A stretch of DNA of 64,000 nt from Cyclina sinensis. Lineage: Eukaryota > Mollusca > Bivalvia > Venerida > Veneridae. The number at the start of each line of letters is the position of its first letter. Within the stretch, counting starts at the first letter, position 1. Of this stretch, positions 1-13,289 are shown in pieces. Both the position numbers and the translations under genes were made by a program. The DNA lies in NCBI GenBank assembly GCA_012932295.1, contig JAAONU010000003.1, positions 26,646,361 to 26,710,360 on the forward strand, given 5' to 3'. The notes under the pieces are model-generated. The model had not been told where the DNA came from. It saw only the letters and a list, made by a program, of their open reading frames with translations, and ran no database searches.

Positions 1-3000
1 ACGTTTTTTTTTTCATTTAATTCTAATCAATGGATGTTCCGAATTACCCTTGTCTCATTATACTGGCTTACACAAACCTCTTGCAAAGTCTGTATACAAA
101 GAAACATGATGGATTAAATACTGATGCTGCGTTGTGATTCATGTTCTGAATAATAGTTTTTTTTTTAAAAGTCTTTTTGTAAATAGTTCGATTCGGCGTT
201 CTGTATGTACATGTATACATGACTAGATTTTCATTAATCTTTTATCATGATATTTATAGAACAATGGAATCCACACAAGCAGCTTTATCCATTTTTTCGC
301 ATGCTTTTTAAAAAATTTATTCCGATTTATTACTATGATTTACGTAATGATGATTGCATAATAAACATCCTTTTGTCGGTTAAACTAATTATCATAAACT
401 TGGATTTAAAAGTCGTTATAATCCTAGAGTTTTGACGTGGACAGGATCTTTAGTTTAATCCTAATAACAAGCCGATATTGATGATAAGAGTGATAGATAA
501 ACAGTCTCAGTAGCTTGACGCATACCGGACTGTATCTTTGTTACAACCCGGAACAAGAGTCTGTTTTAAGTTTAAACGTCATTCCAGACATCATGAGACA
601 TTTCGCATGACGAATAATGTACTAAGCGATGTCCGGTCTAGTCAGCTGCGTGCATGTCAGTGAATAATTAGATTCGATCTTAGGAAATATAGAGCGAATT
701 TTGTACTCGGTAATATCTCCACTCATGCAACGATTTTGCCTGAATCAAAACTTTCCAAAATTTCGAGTACCCTGGAAAAGTTCAACTAGTTGGTGGTAGA
801 AATACAATAGTATAGTAGTCTGTCAATCTAAAAAGTTATAGCCACGGGAAGCTCTTTTCTATAGGTATATATATATTGACACTAATGGAAAGGAACACTT
901 GTATTAAATTTCCAACATTTCAACCTGCATACTTACGCTTTTGACAAGTTTGACAGGTGACGTTATTTGATAATGCTTAGTCGCCTTCATTGACAACGAA
1001 ACTTTTAAACGAAATATTTCTACCGAGCATTTGTATGTAGTGTAATTCAAAGGAAGAGAAAAAGGATGCCAGCACATTATCGTTTCAAAGATTTCACACA
1101 CTGTTGAGAGTTGCTGTAAATAGCAGACGATCAAAATCCGAAGCACCTCTTCGTCAGAATTAATGACCGTTTATCAGTATATTGTTCTTGGCACCCGAGA
1201 TAGTGTCAGGATGGAAGAAGATATGGTGTTATAGCGTTTAGCTACCGCCTGATAATTTTCACAGATTACCACTGATCTGACCGAACCCTCGCATGATGAT
1301 TCTCTTGCTTGTTTCGAAACATTATTTCACATGAATGTCAAACTTGGTGTGTACCGGCTTTTTTTCTTCTCTTTGAATGAAAATGTGATTATATTTGATT
1401 TCAATGTGCGTATACTTTTTTATATTACATTTAATTTGTAAATATGCCATTTAAAATTTGTTTATTTTATTCTTTTTTTTTCAATTTGCAATTTTTTTTC
1501 ATTCTGTTTTATTTCAAGGTGTACCCGGTAAAATAAGTTCATGCTTTTAAATAACAATTCTGGTAAATGAAAGACGCTTTAACGAATTGGAAAGATAAAA
1601 AAAAATACTAAATTGAAGTTAAGGCGTATGCTATTTAATAATTATAAACGTAATTGTAACGAACTCTGTGACTCTAGCCGTCCATTATTACTCATTTCTC
1701 TTTAATTTTTGGTCATCAAGTATAAACGGTTTAAATATTTTGTATGTAAATAATATTTGTTCTTTTTGCAAGCAATCTTCTATAGTTACAACCCCGCGAA
1801 AAAAATCATTCATGATTTTTTTATTCTAACATTTTTATTCATAACATTAGACCTTGTCACAGTTGATAATTGATTCAATCTACATTCATTCTGCCTTATT
1901 AGCGACTGCTGTTTGTATGGCCTATTCAATCAATTCAATTCAATTAAGCCCTTGAAAGTTATCAAAATTGCTCCTTGTGTGCGCCAATAATTGGGCGTTC
2001 TGTGACCATATTTACTTTTGACACCTATTCCATGTATGCGATAATTGCTAAGAAAACGAAAATGCATTAAATCATTTCATGCTTAATAAAAAATATGTTG
2101 TGTTATTTCATGTCATATTATTAAATCATTTTTTGCTAATGAAATATTAAAGGCGTCACACCTACGAAAATTTTTCGTTAAACCAACATGCATTAATAGG
2201 TTTTCACTAAAGGTGAGAAAGACCTTTTAAGTGCTCTAAAATATGCATGATGTCAAAATAAAGAACTGTTCAAACATTGATAAAGTGTTTAATAAATCTG
2301 CTAATGCATCATTTTGTGCGAAGTAATCACCAAATTTGGTCAGCTTTTTAAGGATTTGGACTTTGTACCTTCAGTTTTTGACATAACCAGTAAGTTACTT
2401 TACATGTACTTTTTTACTGATTACATTATAGCTCGATTAATTTTGCACCTCTAAAAATCGATATAGTTCGCTTATTTGTTTAAACAGCTATTTTCTTAGA
2501 TTATTTTGTGGCAAAAAAAGAAAAATGTTTAAAAAGTCTTTCCAGTCTTATATAACGAAGATATTGAAGTAATGACTATTATAAAGCTGCGATTCCTGGA
2601 TTCCCTTTTTTCCGGAACTTAAAGTTTTCTTCTGAACAATTCTATTATATCAAAGAATAAAATGAACATCTTATACAAAACTCAGTATGGCTTGAAACAC
2701 TTGAAGTACCATTCTTTAAAAATAATTTCATCTGTAATAACATCCTCTTCTGTCAAAATAGATTTAAGATGTACATTGTAATTATTGTTAATTTAGGATG
2801 GGCGAAAAATTCATTAATTATAATACAAGGTTTTCAAGTAATAATTATATTCTCACGAATGTGACAAACCTTTTTTTTTCGCAAAATGCAGTTTGGCTTG
2901 AGGCACTGAAAGTACTAGTGCCATAAAAAAAACAATTTTTTTTCAACCCTCAAGGAATTGATAGTGTTTAAAAATCATACTATCATATGACAGAATAAAA

Positions 3001-5755
3001 CCCTTTTACCACGAGCTTTACAAGGTATGACAATCATTAACTTTAAATCTCAAAAGACTTAATAGGTCTATAAAATGAAGAGGAATACATCGTTGTTTTT
3101 TTCTCTTATTCTGACGATAAAATCAACAATAATAAAGTATGTAATCGTTCACAGCATGAAGACCTAAAAAGCACAGACAATATCGAGAACTAACAAAATG
3201 TTATTACAAACATGGTTCTTATTTACCCCACCCACTTCATGAAGAGGATGTGATGTGGAATTAAACTAGCATATATCTTGGGGCTTCAGATTAACTAGAA
3301 TCGGTTTTATTTGTAAACTGTTCTGAGCAATCAGACAGAATGTGTATGAGGTTTACCATGTCGTTTTGGGAGAAATTGATAACTAAAATCACTGTTACAT
3401 AAATATCATAACGTTACTGTAACTTAATTTTTGTTTCCTTTATTCAAAATGGCCTAATCTACAGATTATAAAACTTTTTTTTTCGTGTTATAATTTGTCC
3501 CGGCGAATGTGAGAAAATCCTTGCACAAAACAAAGGGTAGTTTTGAAAATCTTAAGTAACCTGTTCTGTAACTAGTTGTTGGTATTATACATAATTTTCC
3601 TAACTAGAACAACATGAAAAACTTCTTATACAAAACTAAGTGTGGCTTTAAGTACTTAAACAACCTTTCCCGTCACTTAATTGGCTTCTGAAAGGGGAGA
3701 AAGCTATTATTTTGTTTTGTAATTCGAGCTACTGTCACTTAGATCAGATTTTATTCTGCAGACCATGTCCATAAGCAAAAGTACTAGCCTCCCTTATCTC
3801 AGAAACTGATATACGATTAGTTTTACACATTTCACTGTTTACTTTTTTCCTTCAAATATTAAGTATTTTTACTAAATTGTTTACTAGTTTCTTTTTCAGT
3901 TAAAATATATAATGTCTTGTCGTTTGTTTGTTTTATTAACTGTTGTTCAGTTAAAGGTTGATGTTTTCCGGTTTATCATTGTAACTGTTGCCCTGGCCTG
4001 AAAAATTACTACATAACCCTTTGAAGGATGGATTAAGTTTTTAAAAAAGTTGAATGACAGACTTTCTTGAAACTTTTCTCACCCGCAGTACCTGTCTTCA
4101 TCAATATTCATTTAAAAACACACCTGCTTTTACGAGATGAAAAATTGCTACAAAAACTGCGCGGTGAAGCTTACATTGTAATCATTGCAAGGAAGGATTT
4201 ATGGACAAAATTCTGGGATTTTTTGCAATTCCAGCAGACGTATAGCACTCCGTGAAAAACCGTAAACCATGGCAGATTTATTATTTTATCTGTGAAAACG
4301 TTAAAATGATATACACGGTAGGCAAGTCATATTCATGAACTATACCTGTAAACATGATGTCCAAATTTTTTATGCTTTTGGATGTCTCAAAAAATAACGT
4401 AACTTGCTTTTTTTTCGACGTTAATTTTGGGGACGATTACACCGTCGTATTTAAAAAGGAAAGGCGGAACAGTCATTATGTGAAATAACGGTGTAGATTT
4501 CCTTTGGATGTAATTAATTTGAAAGTAATTTGAAAAAAGGTTAAAAATATATTATTTTGTGTTAAGAGTTCAACTATTTATGGATAAAGAACAATGCAAA
4601 TTTTCATGCGGTGTTCAAGTTACGCTTGATGTGAAATAAAACGTCATTTTAGTTAATCGTTCTCTTGTTTCTTCTTATTCTTTATAAAAATAAAATAAGA
4701 CTGTCTTGGTGTGAATATTACAGACGTTTCATTTTCTTTTTTTCGTTTAGGAATTCCTCAAGACAAAGACATCACGTTGGGATGAAAATTGCTTTCATTT
4801 CCACGGGGATCTTTTAGATGGAATTTAAAATCCCAGGGACCAGCTAGTATCTGCGAGGATAAATTATTAAGACAAGCGGGACGAGTCATTGTTGTGAAGT
4901 AATTCCAGGGAAGTGTTTTAGACATTGCCTGACAATTCCATCTAGAAAATTATTTTCACATCTGCAAAATGAGTTGATACGGAGAAAAAATAAACATCGG
5001 CGATTGTCTAATAATATGTGCGTTTAAATGGGCAATTTATGAAAATATTATTTTCCGTGTGAAAGTAGTTTTGAGATAAGTTTAAGATAATTCTGTGGTG
5101 TTTTGCTGAAGCTTTTGATAATACTAATGCGTTAGAACTATTAAGCTAAGTTTTACGATCTACAGAATTTCGACGGACTAAATTATTCGCAAAGAAAGAA
5201 AAAGTTTGTGCACGAATAAAGGTGTATACACCAACCTGTCTCATCGGATTAAACGATTTTCTTTTCACGACAAATAAACGCACCAAGACTGCATTCTTGT
5301 TTCAAATTATAATTGAATGAATAACATTATTAATCAGTGCCCACATCTCTCGTGATTTATTAAGTTTATTTCATTTAATCGGGTCTCAAGCAAAAAGGAA
5401 TAAAATTACAATACTTATGCACAGTGAATTGCATTTTATGAGCTGTTGGTCTTTGAAAGGGATTATATATTCTGAGACAGGGGAATGCTTGCAGTAATCA
5501 AATTACGTCTCAAAAGTAGAAAAGAACGGAATTTTGAAATAATTTCACTCTAATAGAGTCATAGTTCGCGTTAAACATCACAGTGGTTTTACATCAAATC
5601 TTTAATGAACATATAACAGGTGACATTCTTGAATGAAGGAGTGAGTGACTGAATAAAGCACATGTGAGTAACACGAGTCACGAAGATTTTTTTCACTTTT
5701 AAGTGGAATTTTGTTCATATAATATACACGTTTGAAAGGTGTTTTCGCGGTGATA
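1..5755. other. Intergenic AT-rich DNA upstream of the SFRP locus
   Basis: No coding region is supported here. The open frames are short, low in complexity and without family motifs. Poly-T and poly-A runs are frequent. The last few hundred bases should hold the 5' UTR and promoter of exon 1A. There is a TATATA-like stretch near 5464, but no convincing core promoter, and an untranslated first exon further upstream cannot be excluded. Confidence 0.6.
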
Positions 5756-6260
5756 ATGGGGAGATTTATTCAATGGACTTCTTACGTTAACATTTGTTTG
5801 ATTATTTTTACGTCCCGTGCGACAGCATTCTACGATTATCAATCCAATGACTATGCGAGTGACCTGAGTATGGACTGGTCAGTACTGGGGATTCGAGCCC
5901 ATCAACCTAAATGTGTCGATATCCCAGACTCTATGACTCTTTGCAGGAACATCGGTTACAAGACAATGCGGTTGCCCAATCTTCTGGACCACGAGAGTAT
6001 AGCCGAGGCGGTGGACCAGGCTCGAGTCTGGGTCCCCTTGTTAAACCTTCACTGCCACCCAGATACCAAACTCTTCCTGTGTTCACTATATTCACCAGTA
6101 TGTTTAGAACCTTCTGTATACCCGTGCAAGTCCCTTTGTGAAGGGGTTAAACGGGGCTGTGAGGAAAGGATAAACAATTACGGATTCCCTTGGCCGGAAA
6201 TTTTAAAATGTGACCAGTTTCCAGAACAGATGTGCATAGAGCAGGTTAACTTTGAAAACG
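5756..6260 (+). CDS. SFRP: SFRP exon 1A: signal peptide and frizzled CRD
   Basis: This is the first coding exon of a secreted frizzled-related protein. The frame is open from an in-frame TAA at 5720 and the first ATG is at 5756, which is the start used here. Residues 1-24 (hydrophobic NICLIIF, then TSRATA) look like a signal peptide. The ten-cysteine frizzled domain spans about residues 53-160, with family motifs CRNIGY, LPNLL, FLCSLYSPVCL, PCKSLC and FPWPEILKCDQFP, closest in type to SFRP1/2/5. The exon ends in phase 1 at a good donor (AACG|GTAAGA). Downstream partners are exon 2A or 2B. Exon 1B lies in its intron, so splicing must skip it. The CRD would bind Wnt ligands outside the cell. 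Confidence 0.9.
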
Positions 6261-6416
6261 GTAAGAACGGACTTTATTCACTCATTTTGTCACCATATTA
6301 ACCCTGAACATGCTGAAATTTTATAATTGATTTGCCAAGCTTTGAATTTGGAACAGTCCATTCAAAGTTTAAGGGATTTCAATATCAAAATACAAAAATG
6401 GAGCTACCAACAGTAT

Positions 6417-6460
6417 AGAGCCTGGTCAGACTGCACGGATGTGCAGGCTGGCCTGGCTCT
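6417..6460. repeat. 44-nt hairpin within a probable dispersed repeat
   Basis: Arms AGAGCC...GGCTCT enclose an inner stem CTGCAC/GTGCAG with a GGAT loop, 156 bases after the exon 1A donor. The surrounding sequence to about 6511 (TACACTGGTGGCAAAGGC...) resembles a repeat I associate with bivalve genomes. That association is from memory and unverified. Confidence 0.5.
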
Positions 6461-6989
6461 ACACTGGTGGCAAAGGCTAATCACCTTTGGTTCCAGCAGG
6501 TTAAGGGTTAAAATTTCAGATATAGAATTGCGGCTTGATAGCTTAAACTGTATATATACCTGCCGATGTTTCGTTTTGAAGAAAAACCGAATGAAGATCA
6601 TTTGTATATATTTTAATACCTAGAATGATGTGTTAATTAAGTCATATGATAATCATTTTACTTTTAAGATAATTAATTTCTAGTAAGAATATATGTGAAG
6701 TGTTAAATTACAGCTGTCGTAATTAATCACTACTTAAATTAATTGATGTCACTTCAAAATGAAACTTGCATGTGCTTATTAAGTAAAATCGTATGTATGA
6801 TATTTTGCTTCTCTGTATATTTAGTTGACTTCGTCTCTTTCTTCCTTTCCACACTCTTTCTTTCTTTTTTCTCTTATTCCCATGAATTTCTTTAAACCAC
6901 TCTTTGTCATTCGTAGATAAATTAGAATTAAATTAAGAATTAGAATTAAGTTCTGTCTGTGTTTTTTTGACAAAGCCACTTGATTTAGA

Positions 6990-7034
<45 letters not shown>
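6990..7034. repeat. (ATA)n microsatellite
   Basis: About 15 near-perfect ATA/AAT trinucleotide units. It explains the poly-tyrosine ORF on the minus strand. Confidence 0.95.
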
Positions 7035-7035
<1 letters not shown>

Positions 7036-10000
7036 TAGCTCACCGATACGCCCTAAGTTCAGAAGGGCAGAAGAACTGTTTTGGGGTAGATGGTGCGTGA
7101 GTGTCAAAGGCTTGACCTTAATTACTAGTCCTAAGACAGGGTCACGCAATGTATGTACATGTATATACATTGGGCGGACATCAATGTTAAGTATGTGTAT
7201 GATAGGCGCCCGAGCGAAGTGGTACATTAATAAAGTTTACACTGAATGCATGCCACTTGAAACGCTTTCATAAATATGGATACTATCGTATAAAGCACTT
7301 CCAAAAACGCATGATTTCTGTTGTTTTTTTCTCTCTCTCTTTCGAAAAAGAAAACAGTAACAACATCAAAAACATGATATTAGTCCAATCGTAAATTTCC
7401 ACTCGTCAAAAGTTACTGCGGACTCGGGCCACATGTTTAATATACACTGCAGGTCTTTTGGTAAGCGAGTTGGGATGGTATGGGAAATTTGACTCATAAT
7501 ACTAATAAGTACACTCTATATTCCCTTTATGACGTACATTATACTACTGCTGTATCATATAATTATCGTGGTGTAATTTTATATTGTCGAACATGCACTG
7601 TCTTACTTTCTCCATTATAGTTAATTTATAGTCCTCGCCGTTCATATTTGATATTGAAATCAAATGTATTAGGCTAATTATACCACGAATAGCAAAAAGA
7701 ACGTCTTAAGACATTTCACACGTCACGTTTATACGTTTTTTACGTTCTCGCGTTTATTTATATGTATGCTTAAAGTAATATCGTCTAAAAACGTCATTGC
7801 TGAGTATTTTACAATGTACTTATGTAGTCTATAACTCGAAGATTTATTGTTATCTTTGCATTGAGAAGATAATATACTTTTTTGTGTTTGGGGAAACATC
7901 TTATATTAGTCGTCGGTAGTTTATACATGCATATAGAAGTGGATGCAGAATTATCTGCGTCAACCCATACAGGAAAACAAAATAGACTTTTTTTTAATTT
8001 ACATTAAGAAAAAAATTTAACAAGCATTAGTTGAATTATATAATTTTTTTACAAAGAAAATAACGTAAAAATTAATTAGTCCTCAGCGTGAGAAGTAACG
8101 GAGACAGCATTCGTTGCGAAATAAATTGCACGCAGAGTTACTTCCCCTATCGGTTGCGAATTACAAAATGTATAGTTTATCAATAAGTTAGCTGCTATAG
8201 AAAGTTACGAGATTGTGCAGAACAATAAAAAATACAGAACATGACCTGCCATTACCTCCCACAACGTTTCATATAGTACGTGCACTCCATGTAGAGTAGG
8301 GGTGCATTGACTGCGCATTTACTTCAACATTTTTTTACACATTTGAATAGAACTAAGAAATAAAACAGTCTTCGGGTAAACATAATAAAATTGAGTGGCA
8401 GTTCGAGAAATAAAATATTTTATGTTATAATGTTGCATCATCACAGTCTACCGGAGCGTAAATTTTGAGACAAATCTCATAATAATACAATAGCCTAGAC
8501 AGAGGACACATTTTTCAAGTACAATATTCAGTTGGCTCTCTGATGCAAAGTTCGGCATATTATTTTGTTCCCAACAAAGTGCCGATTGATAAAGACATGT
8601 AAACGTTAAACAGAGTAATGGTCATTATGCATAACTAGATGGTGAAACCACAAGTTACTGGAGTTATTATCCTCCTTCCATCAATTAACGTTACAAAAGG
8701 CTGCAGACAATATTGTTTTTGTTTTTATTGTGTTGAATTTAATTTCTGCCCGAGTTTGCCAGTTACCTGAAAAAGCGGCAGCGTCACTGTCGGTAAACCC
8801 CAAGGTATATGTTAAACACCTCATTTGACCTCATTATGAGGAGCTTAGAATTATTTTATTAAAAAAAAAAAACAAAAACAAACAAAACAAAAAAACCAAC
8901 GGAACACAAGTGCTGATTTATATTTAGTATTGTATTAAACTCGAAACAAGATTGAAACAACGGACATCTCAGTGTCATTTCAGTAACAGAATAAAACTAC
9001 TATTTAGCTCTGCGTGTAAAATATTGCACTGTCATCTTGGTCATGTTACTGCCTTCAGTACTTTGATTTGAAAAAAGACCTATACAACGACTTGTTTATA
9101 AGCAATTCTTTCTTTTAATTATTCTCTTCCTTTGTTTTTCTTTTATTGCTAACAAAAACGTTTGGTATGCAAATGTTTGCCTGTTCGTCTGTCAGTTCGA
9201 GCGGAAGGTATCAATATTCTATGAGGAATAAAATACTTGTGCCTGAGTCATTATATGAAGTACGGCAGAGATGATGTCTGCGTAAGTACTTGAAGTTTCA
9301 TTCACTTTTTTCTTGTGTTTCTGTCTGTCAGTAACACACTTGAGATGTTAATACATAAAACGTTGTTATAAATGCAAACCGTTGAAGTATTTGTCACTAC
9401 TTAATTTGTTTCAATTAAATGTTCACGGTGCAATTTGCAGTAATTAGTGGTTACATATGATCCATATACAACAGTAATATGTCAAAATGTGCATTCTTAA
9501 GAAAGACAAATTGCATAAGTCTCCCCTTTGTCAAGTGTTTCATTTATTAGAAAATGACACCTTTAATGTCTGGTAGCTGCCGTTAATTAATTTCCGACAA
9601 ACTTCGGAGATTTTCGAAGGATACCGTCGAAGAAAAAAATACATGATAAATTCAGGTTCAATGATTCTAACAAACATTCCTTGCAAAAACTGTTATTGCA
9701 TAGACTTCATAATGTTGAATTCATTGCGTACACAACACTTGGAGAGTGGACCATCTTACTGCACCAGCTGTGTTTTAAGACTAAGAGGTAGTAACTCTGC
9801 TGAAACTATTTATCAAACACTTATAACAACCCTTTTTTACAATTAGTGACTGATTTTTATTAAAAGTGCGCATCTAACTGATTATGTCTTCCTTTTGTCC
9901 TCTTGGTGGAGATGGAAATTAGGCCACAACTGCCGTCAGTAAATTTCAACCAAAGTTCAAAGATGTTGGCGGAAGTTAAGTAATGTCGGTGGGTTTACAC

Positions 10001-11640
10001 TCGCTTGTATCTTTGCATGTCCGTCTGTCTGTTTAATGGCATCTGTAAGCTTAGGGGATTTTTTGTTCGAGTGTTTGTGGTATGTTCTCGTCAAAGGACA
10101 GACTGTCTATAGGTATTTATCTATATTGACATCGAGTGTTGTTGTTGTTGCTGCTTTCGGTTTTACTCTTCTTACTGCAGATTTATTGTTTGCAGTTCTC
10201 GTGGAACTGTGCACTGATAGCTGTTTTCTCTTTTATGCTGTTTATATTTTTGGAATCACGTGACTCACCTTCATGTGTCGGCTGCTGAGGGTATTGTACT
10301 CGGGTCGCACTTTCATTCAAATAAATTCGAGCTTTGATGTAGATTACGGTATGGGATGTCAATTATGTGAAGAATAATTGCAACACACACATTCACGAGG
10401 CACTTTATCTTATATACTAGCGTCTTATTACTTTTACATATGTACCTGCCTGCGAAAATACTCGCATTGCATTCCAGACTTTCATGTAGATAACTGTGGA
10501 GTCGGTCGTAAATGCCGTGCCAGTAATACCGACTTTACTTTTAGCATGAAAACACAGTCGTGTATGTGGTGGGAGTAAAATGATAGATATGTTCTGTCAT
10601 AAATATGATAATTATTTATTATCATACTTAATTTTCGAAACGGAAGTATCCATATTTTATTTAGGGCATTTTTCATTCTATCTTATTCAAGTGCTAGTGT
10701 TTTACAACCTGACTGACAGTGATGTGTTGCTAAGAATAGTAATCCATTAATCCATCGACGTAATCTGAAAACCGTTTCAACCCGACAATTTTCGGAACAA
10801 ATCCGAAATTTAAAAAGAAAAAAAAAAACTTCACAGAAATATCGCCGAGTCAGTCCGCTGATATATGGCGCATGCGTTTAAACAGCAATTTTCAAGAAAT
10901 AAAAAGCAATCTCGCAGGGGTGTGTGGTTAGCTTCGAAACAGACGCAATAAAATGTGAAAAATGGTCCAACATTGAGATCAGCACTGCAGTCCTTTGTTG
11001 CTTAATGTGCAAATAAAAGTGTACTTAAACATTACACGGTTTTAATATGAAAATTTCTCCAGACACTTATGATGTAAAACAGGTGTCTGTACTTTTAACC
11101 CATTTCCTCGTGCGGTCTGGAAGATTTTACTCCAATTTAGAAAGATCCGAACTCCCAATTGAATTACTTTGTTTCAGTATGTCCGACAATAAAAATATTA
11201 CTATGAAATCGCTTGGCTACACCTCAGTTAAGACCCTTAGTGCATTTAGTACTGTTTCAGACGGACTGAGGTCGCGCGTCCCTTTTTTCAAAGAAAAAAA
11301 ATTGATTTCAATAGAACAGAAAGAAACAAGTGTACCAATTGATTACAAAAGTTGTTTTTTACATCCGAACTATAACCTTACTAAATCTACATATCTAAAA
11401 ACGTTTTTAATATGAGTTTTAGACTTCAGATGAATGTTTCAGATGACAAAAGGTCCCTTCACGATCAAAGGTCTATCAGTTTTTTTTTGCTGTGTCTGCT
11501 CCTTACCGTGAGTGGAGTGTAACAATGTTTTCAGAATCCCTTTAAATAATAGAATCTTATTTCATTATGTCATCTATTTTATTCTATACAACACCACTTT
11601 CCGTAGTGTAACTGTATCATCATATCTCACCTATTTAATA

Positions 11641-11714
11641 TTATTTATCGTCGGTACAGGTTGCTCAAATGAGGGGCGTCAGTTATATGGGCAACCGGTA
11701 CCGACGATAAATAA
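11641..11714. repeat. Near-perfect 26-bp inverted repeat (hairpin)
   Basis: Left arm 11641-11666 and right arm 11689-11714 match at 24 of 26 positions when folded (TTATTTATCGTCGGTAC as the perfect outer core), with a 22-nt loop. It lies in intron 1A. It could be a foldback relic or the fused ends of a MITE; no coding meaning is seen. Confidence 0.85.
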
Positions 11715-11759
11715 ACTCAAATAGGTAGGTAGACTCCTATGACCAACGCCCCCTGCAGA

Positions 11760-11860
11760 GTGATTTTATGTTGTGGTGAGAGTGCAAGATACAGAAAGCA
11801 TCCCATTCTAGAGACACCCCTGGTTCTTTTGCATGCTCAGTGTATAGCACTGATACATGG
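11760..11860 (+). repeat. Dispersed repeat relic, copy 1
   Basis: It contains GAGAGTGCAAGATACA, AAAGCATCC, TAGAGACAC and TGCATGCTCAGTGTATA. Parts recur at 37895-37985 (CCAGAGACA...GCATGCTCAGTGTATA) and at 41485-41530 (AGTGCAAGATACA...AAGCATCC...AAGACAC). The three copies share segments rather than whole sequence, as expected of old copies of one transposable element family. Confidence 0.5.
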
Positions 11861-11937
11861 AAACTCAGTTTTACGTCTCATCCAAAAGACAATTAGTAAT
11901 GTTGATGGAGGAGCGGGAAATCTATTTCGCAATCCCT

Positions 11938-11955
11938 CACACACACACGCACGCA

Positions 11956-11987
<32 letters not shown>

Positions 11988-11996
11988 CACACACAC
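11938..11996. repeat. (AC)n/(GCAC)n microsatellite
   Basis: A run of AC dinucleotides is interrupted by a central block of GCAC units. It produces the His/Thr/Arg and Cys/Val ORF artefacts on both strands. Confidence 0.95.
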
Positions 11997-12925
11997 AGAG
12001 GAGCGATCGTTCTTTTTTTTAAAAAAAGAAGGAAAGTTAGTGTCGAGGATCGAAGTGAAATCACACAAGTTCGAAACTTAATTAAGAAATTCGATCGAAA
12101 ATGCAAATCAAGGAACACTTGCCACTTTTTTATTTGGCAATTTTTAACGTACAACTTCAACTTCATTATGAAACATTTCATCATTTGTAATCATTATAAT
12201 CCTCTAAAAAAGACTGCAAGTTTATACATTAGTGAATACAAAATATATGTTAAAAATAGAAAAGAAACTTTGAACGAGTAACATGGGCGACTCATTGTAA
12301 AATTTATCTAAAGTTGAAAAGGTTAAGGAAAAAAGCTTAGCTAGTAACCGCATGTTGTTACTTTAAGGTGAGCCGATTAAGAAATATGGCGTTTAAATAT
12401 TGGGTGTAATTGCCCACCACTGCATTGCTAATGTAGGTAAGGGGATATCTCTGATAACGGACGCATTCTTTTTGCGGTTTACCAGACGACAATTTGCATT
12501 TCGGTATTTATTTAAATATTTGATTAGCCATGCAACAAATATTTATCAACTGCACTATTTCATACAATGATTCTCTTTTATAACTTTGAAGTTTTTTCTT
12601 TCTTTGCTTTGATCTACCTGATTTATTCCAAAACGCTTCTTTTATCAATTCTCTTTATTATTTTGCGGAAAACATTCGAGTTCTGAATGAAAAAATAAAG
12701 GTTATCTTAATAGCACGAGTCTTCCAATATCTCTGAAGATACTGTTATTATCCCTGCCGGCATAATTTACATATCTAATTAATTGTAGTTCCCCTCCACG
12801 AAATTAATACTGCGTACCTAGACACCCTACTTTCTAAATATATTTGATAACAGATGGATAGATTATTAAGGAACAGTTGTCAAATTCATCATTGCTCATC
12901 TATGAGGAATTTGGAATTAATTCTG

Positions 12926-13030
12926 ATTGGTTAATCAAAAATGATTTATTTGTCGATTGGTTGATTGACACCTCCAAATTGAAGAGTATTAGGAGAAGCG
13001 CATGTTCTTGCGCATGAGAAGATATATCAA
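12926..13030 (+). promoter_or_regulatory. Candidate promoter module upstream of exon 1B
   Basis: Within 370 bases upstream of the exon 1B start lie two ATTGG motifs (inverted CCAAT boxes; 12926, 12956), TGATTGACA (12962, resembling a PBX/MEIS site), two GCGCATG motifs (12998, 13010, NRF1-like halves) and a TATATC at about 13022. The clustering suggests exon 1B may have its own promoter rather than being spliced from exon 1A transcripts. This is motif reading only. Confidence 0.3.
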
Positions 13031-13289
13031 ACACACAGATAAGTTGCACTTTGATATGCATGTTTCAATAAATCGGACATGTCATGGTTTTAACGAGCTA
13101 TTTCTTCAAATAATGGACATAACCAAACTCTCTGGATTTAAATCGTGATTTAAGTAACTAAATGATTATCAAATGTCAGTTAATTATAAGAAAATAAACT
13201 AAAAATTCAATATGCCTTTTTCTTAACGTACTGCATTTTGCAGTTTTGTATGTGCTGTCAAGTATTTTAAAGAATTTTCAAAAGCGAAA

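Larger units (their letters stand above)
6261..13289. other. Intron 1A, non-coding, repeat-bearing
   Basis: This 7-kb stretch between the two CRD exons has no supportable coding sequence. It holds a 44-nt hairpin repeat (6417-6460), an (ATA)n microsatellite (6990-7034), a 74-nt hairpin (11641-11714), an (AC)n/(GCAC)n microsatellite (11938-11996) and a dispersed-repeat relic (about 11760-11860). The last ~370 bases may hold a promoter for exon 1B. Confidence 0.6.

Noticed and set aside
5732..5755. TTG start eight codons upstream of the ATG of SFRP exon 1A
   Set aside because: The first codon is TTG, not ATG. The ATG at 5756 gives a better signal peptide for a eukaryotic gene.
10036..10263. 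75-codon hydrophobic ORF that could be a small membrane protein
   Set aside because: No splice context, no recognised family, and GTTGTTGTTG-type low complexity; it lies in an SFRP intron.
11739..12281. 180-codon ORF across the AC/GCAC microsatellite
   Set aside because: The reading frame is kept open by the microsatellite (His/Thr/Arg repeats); flanks are repeat relics.
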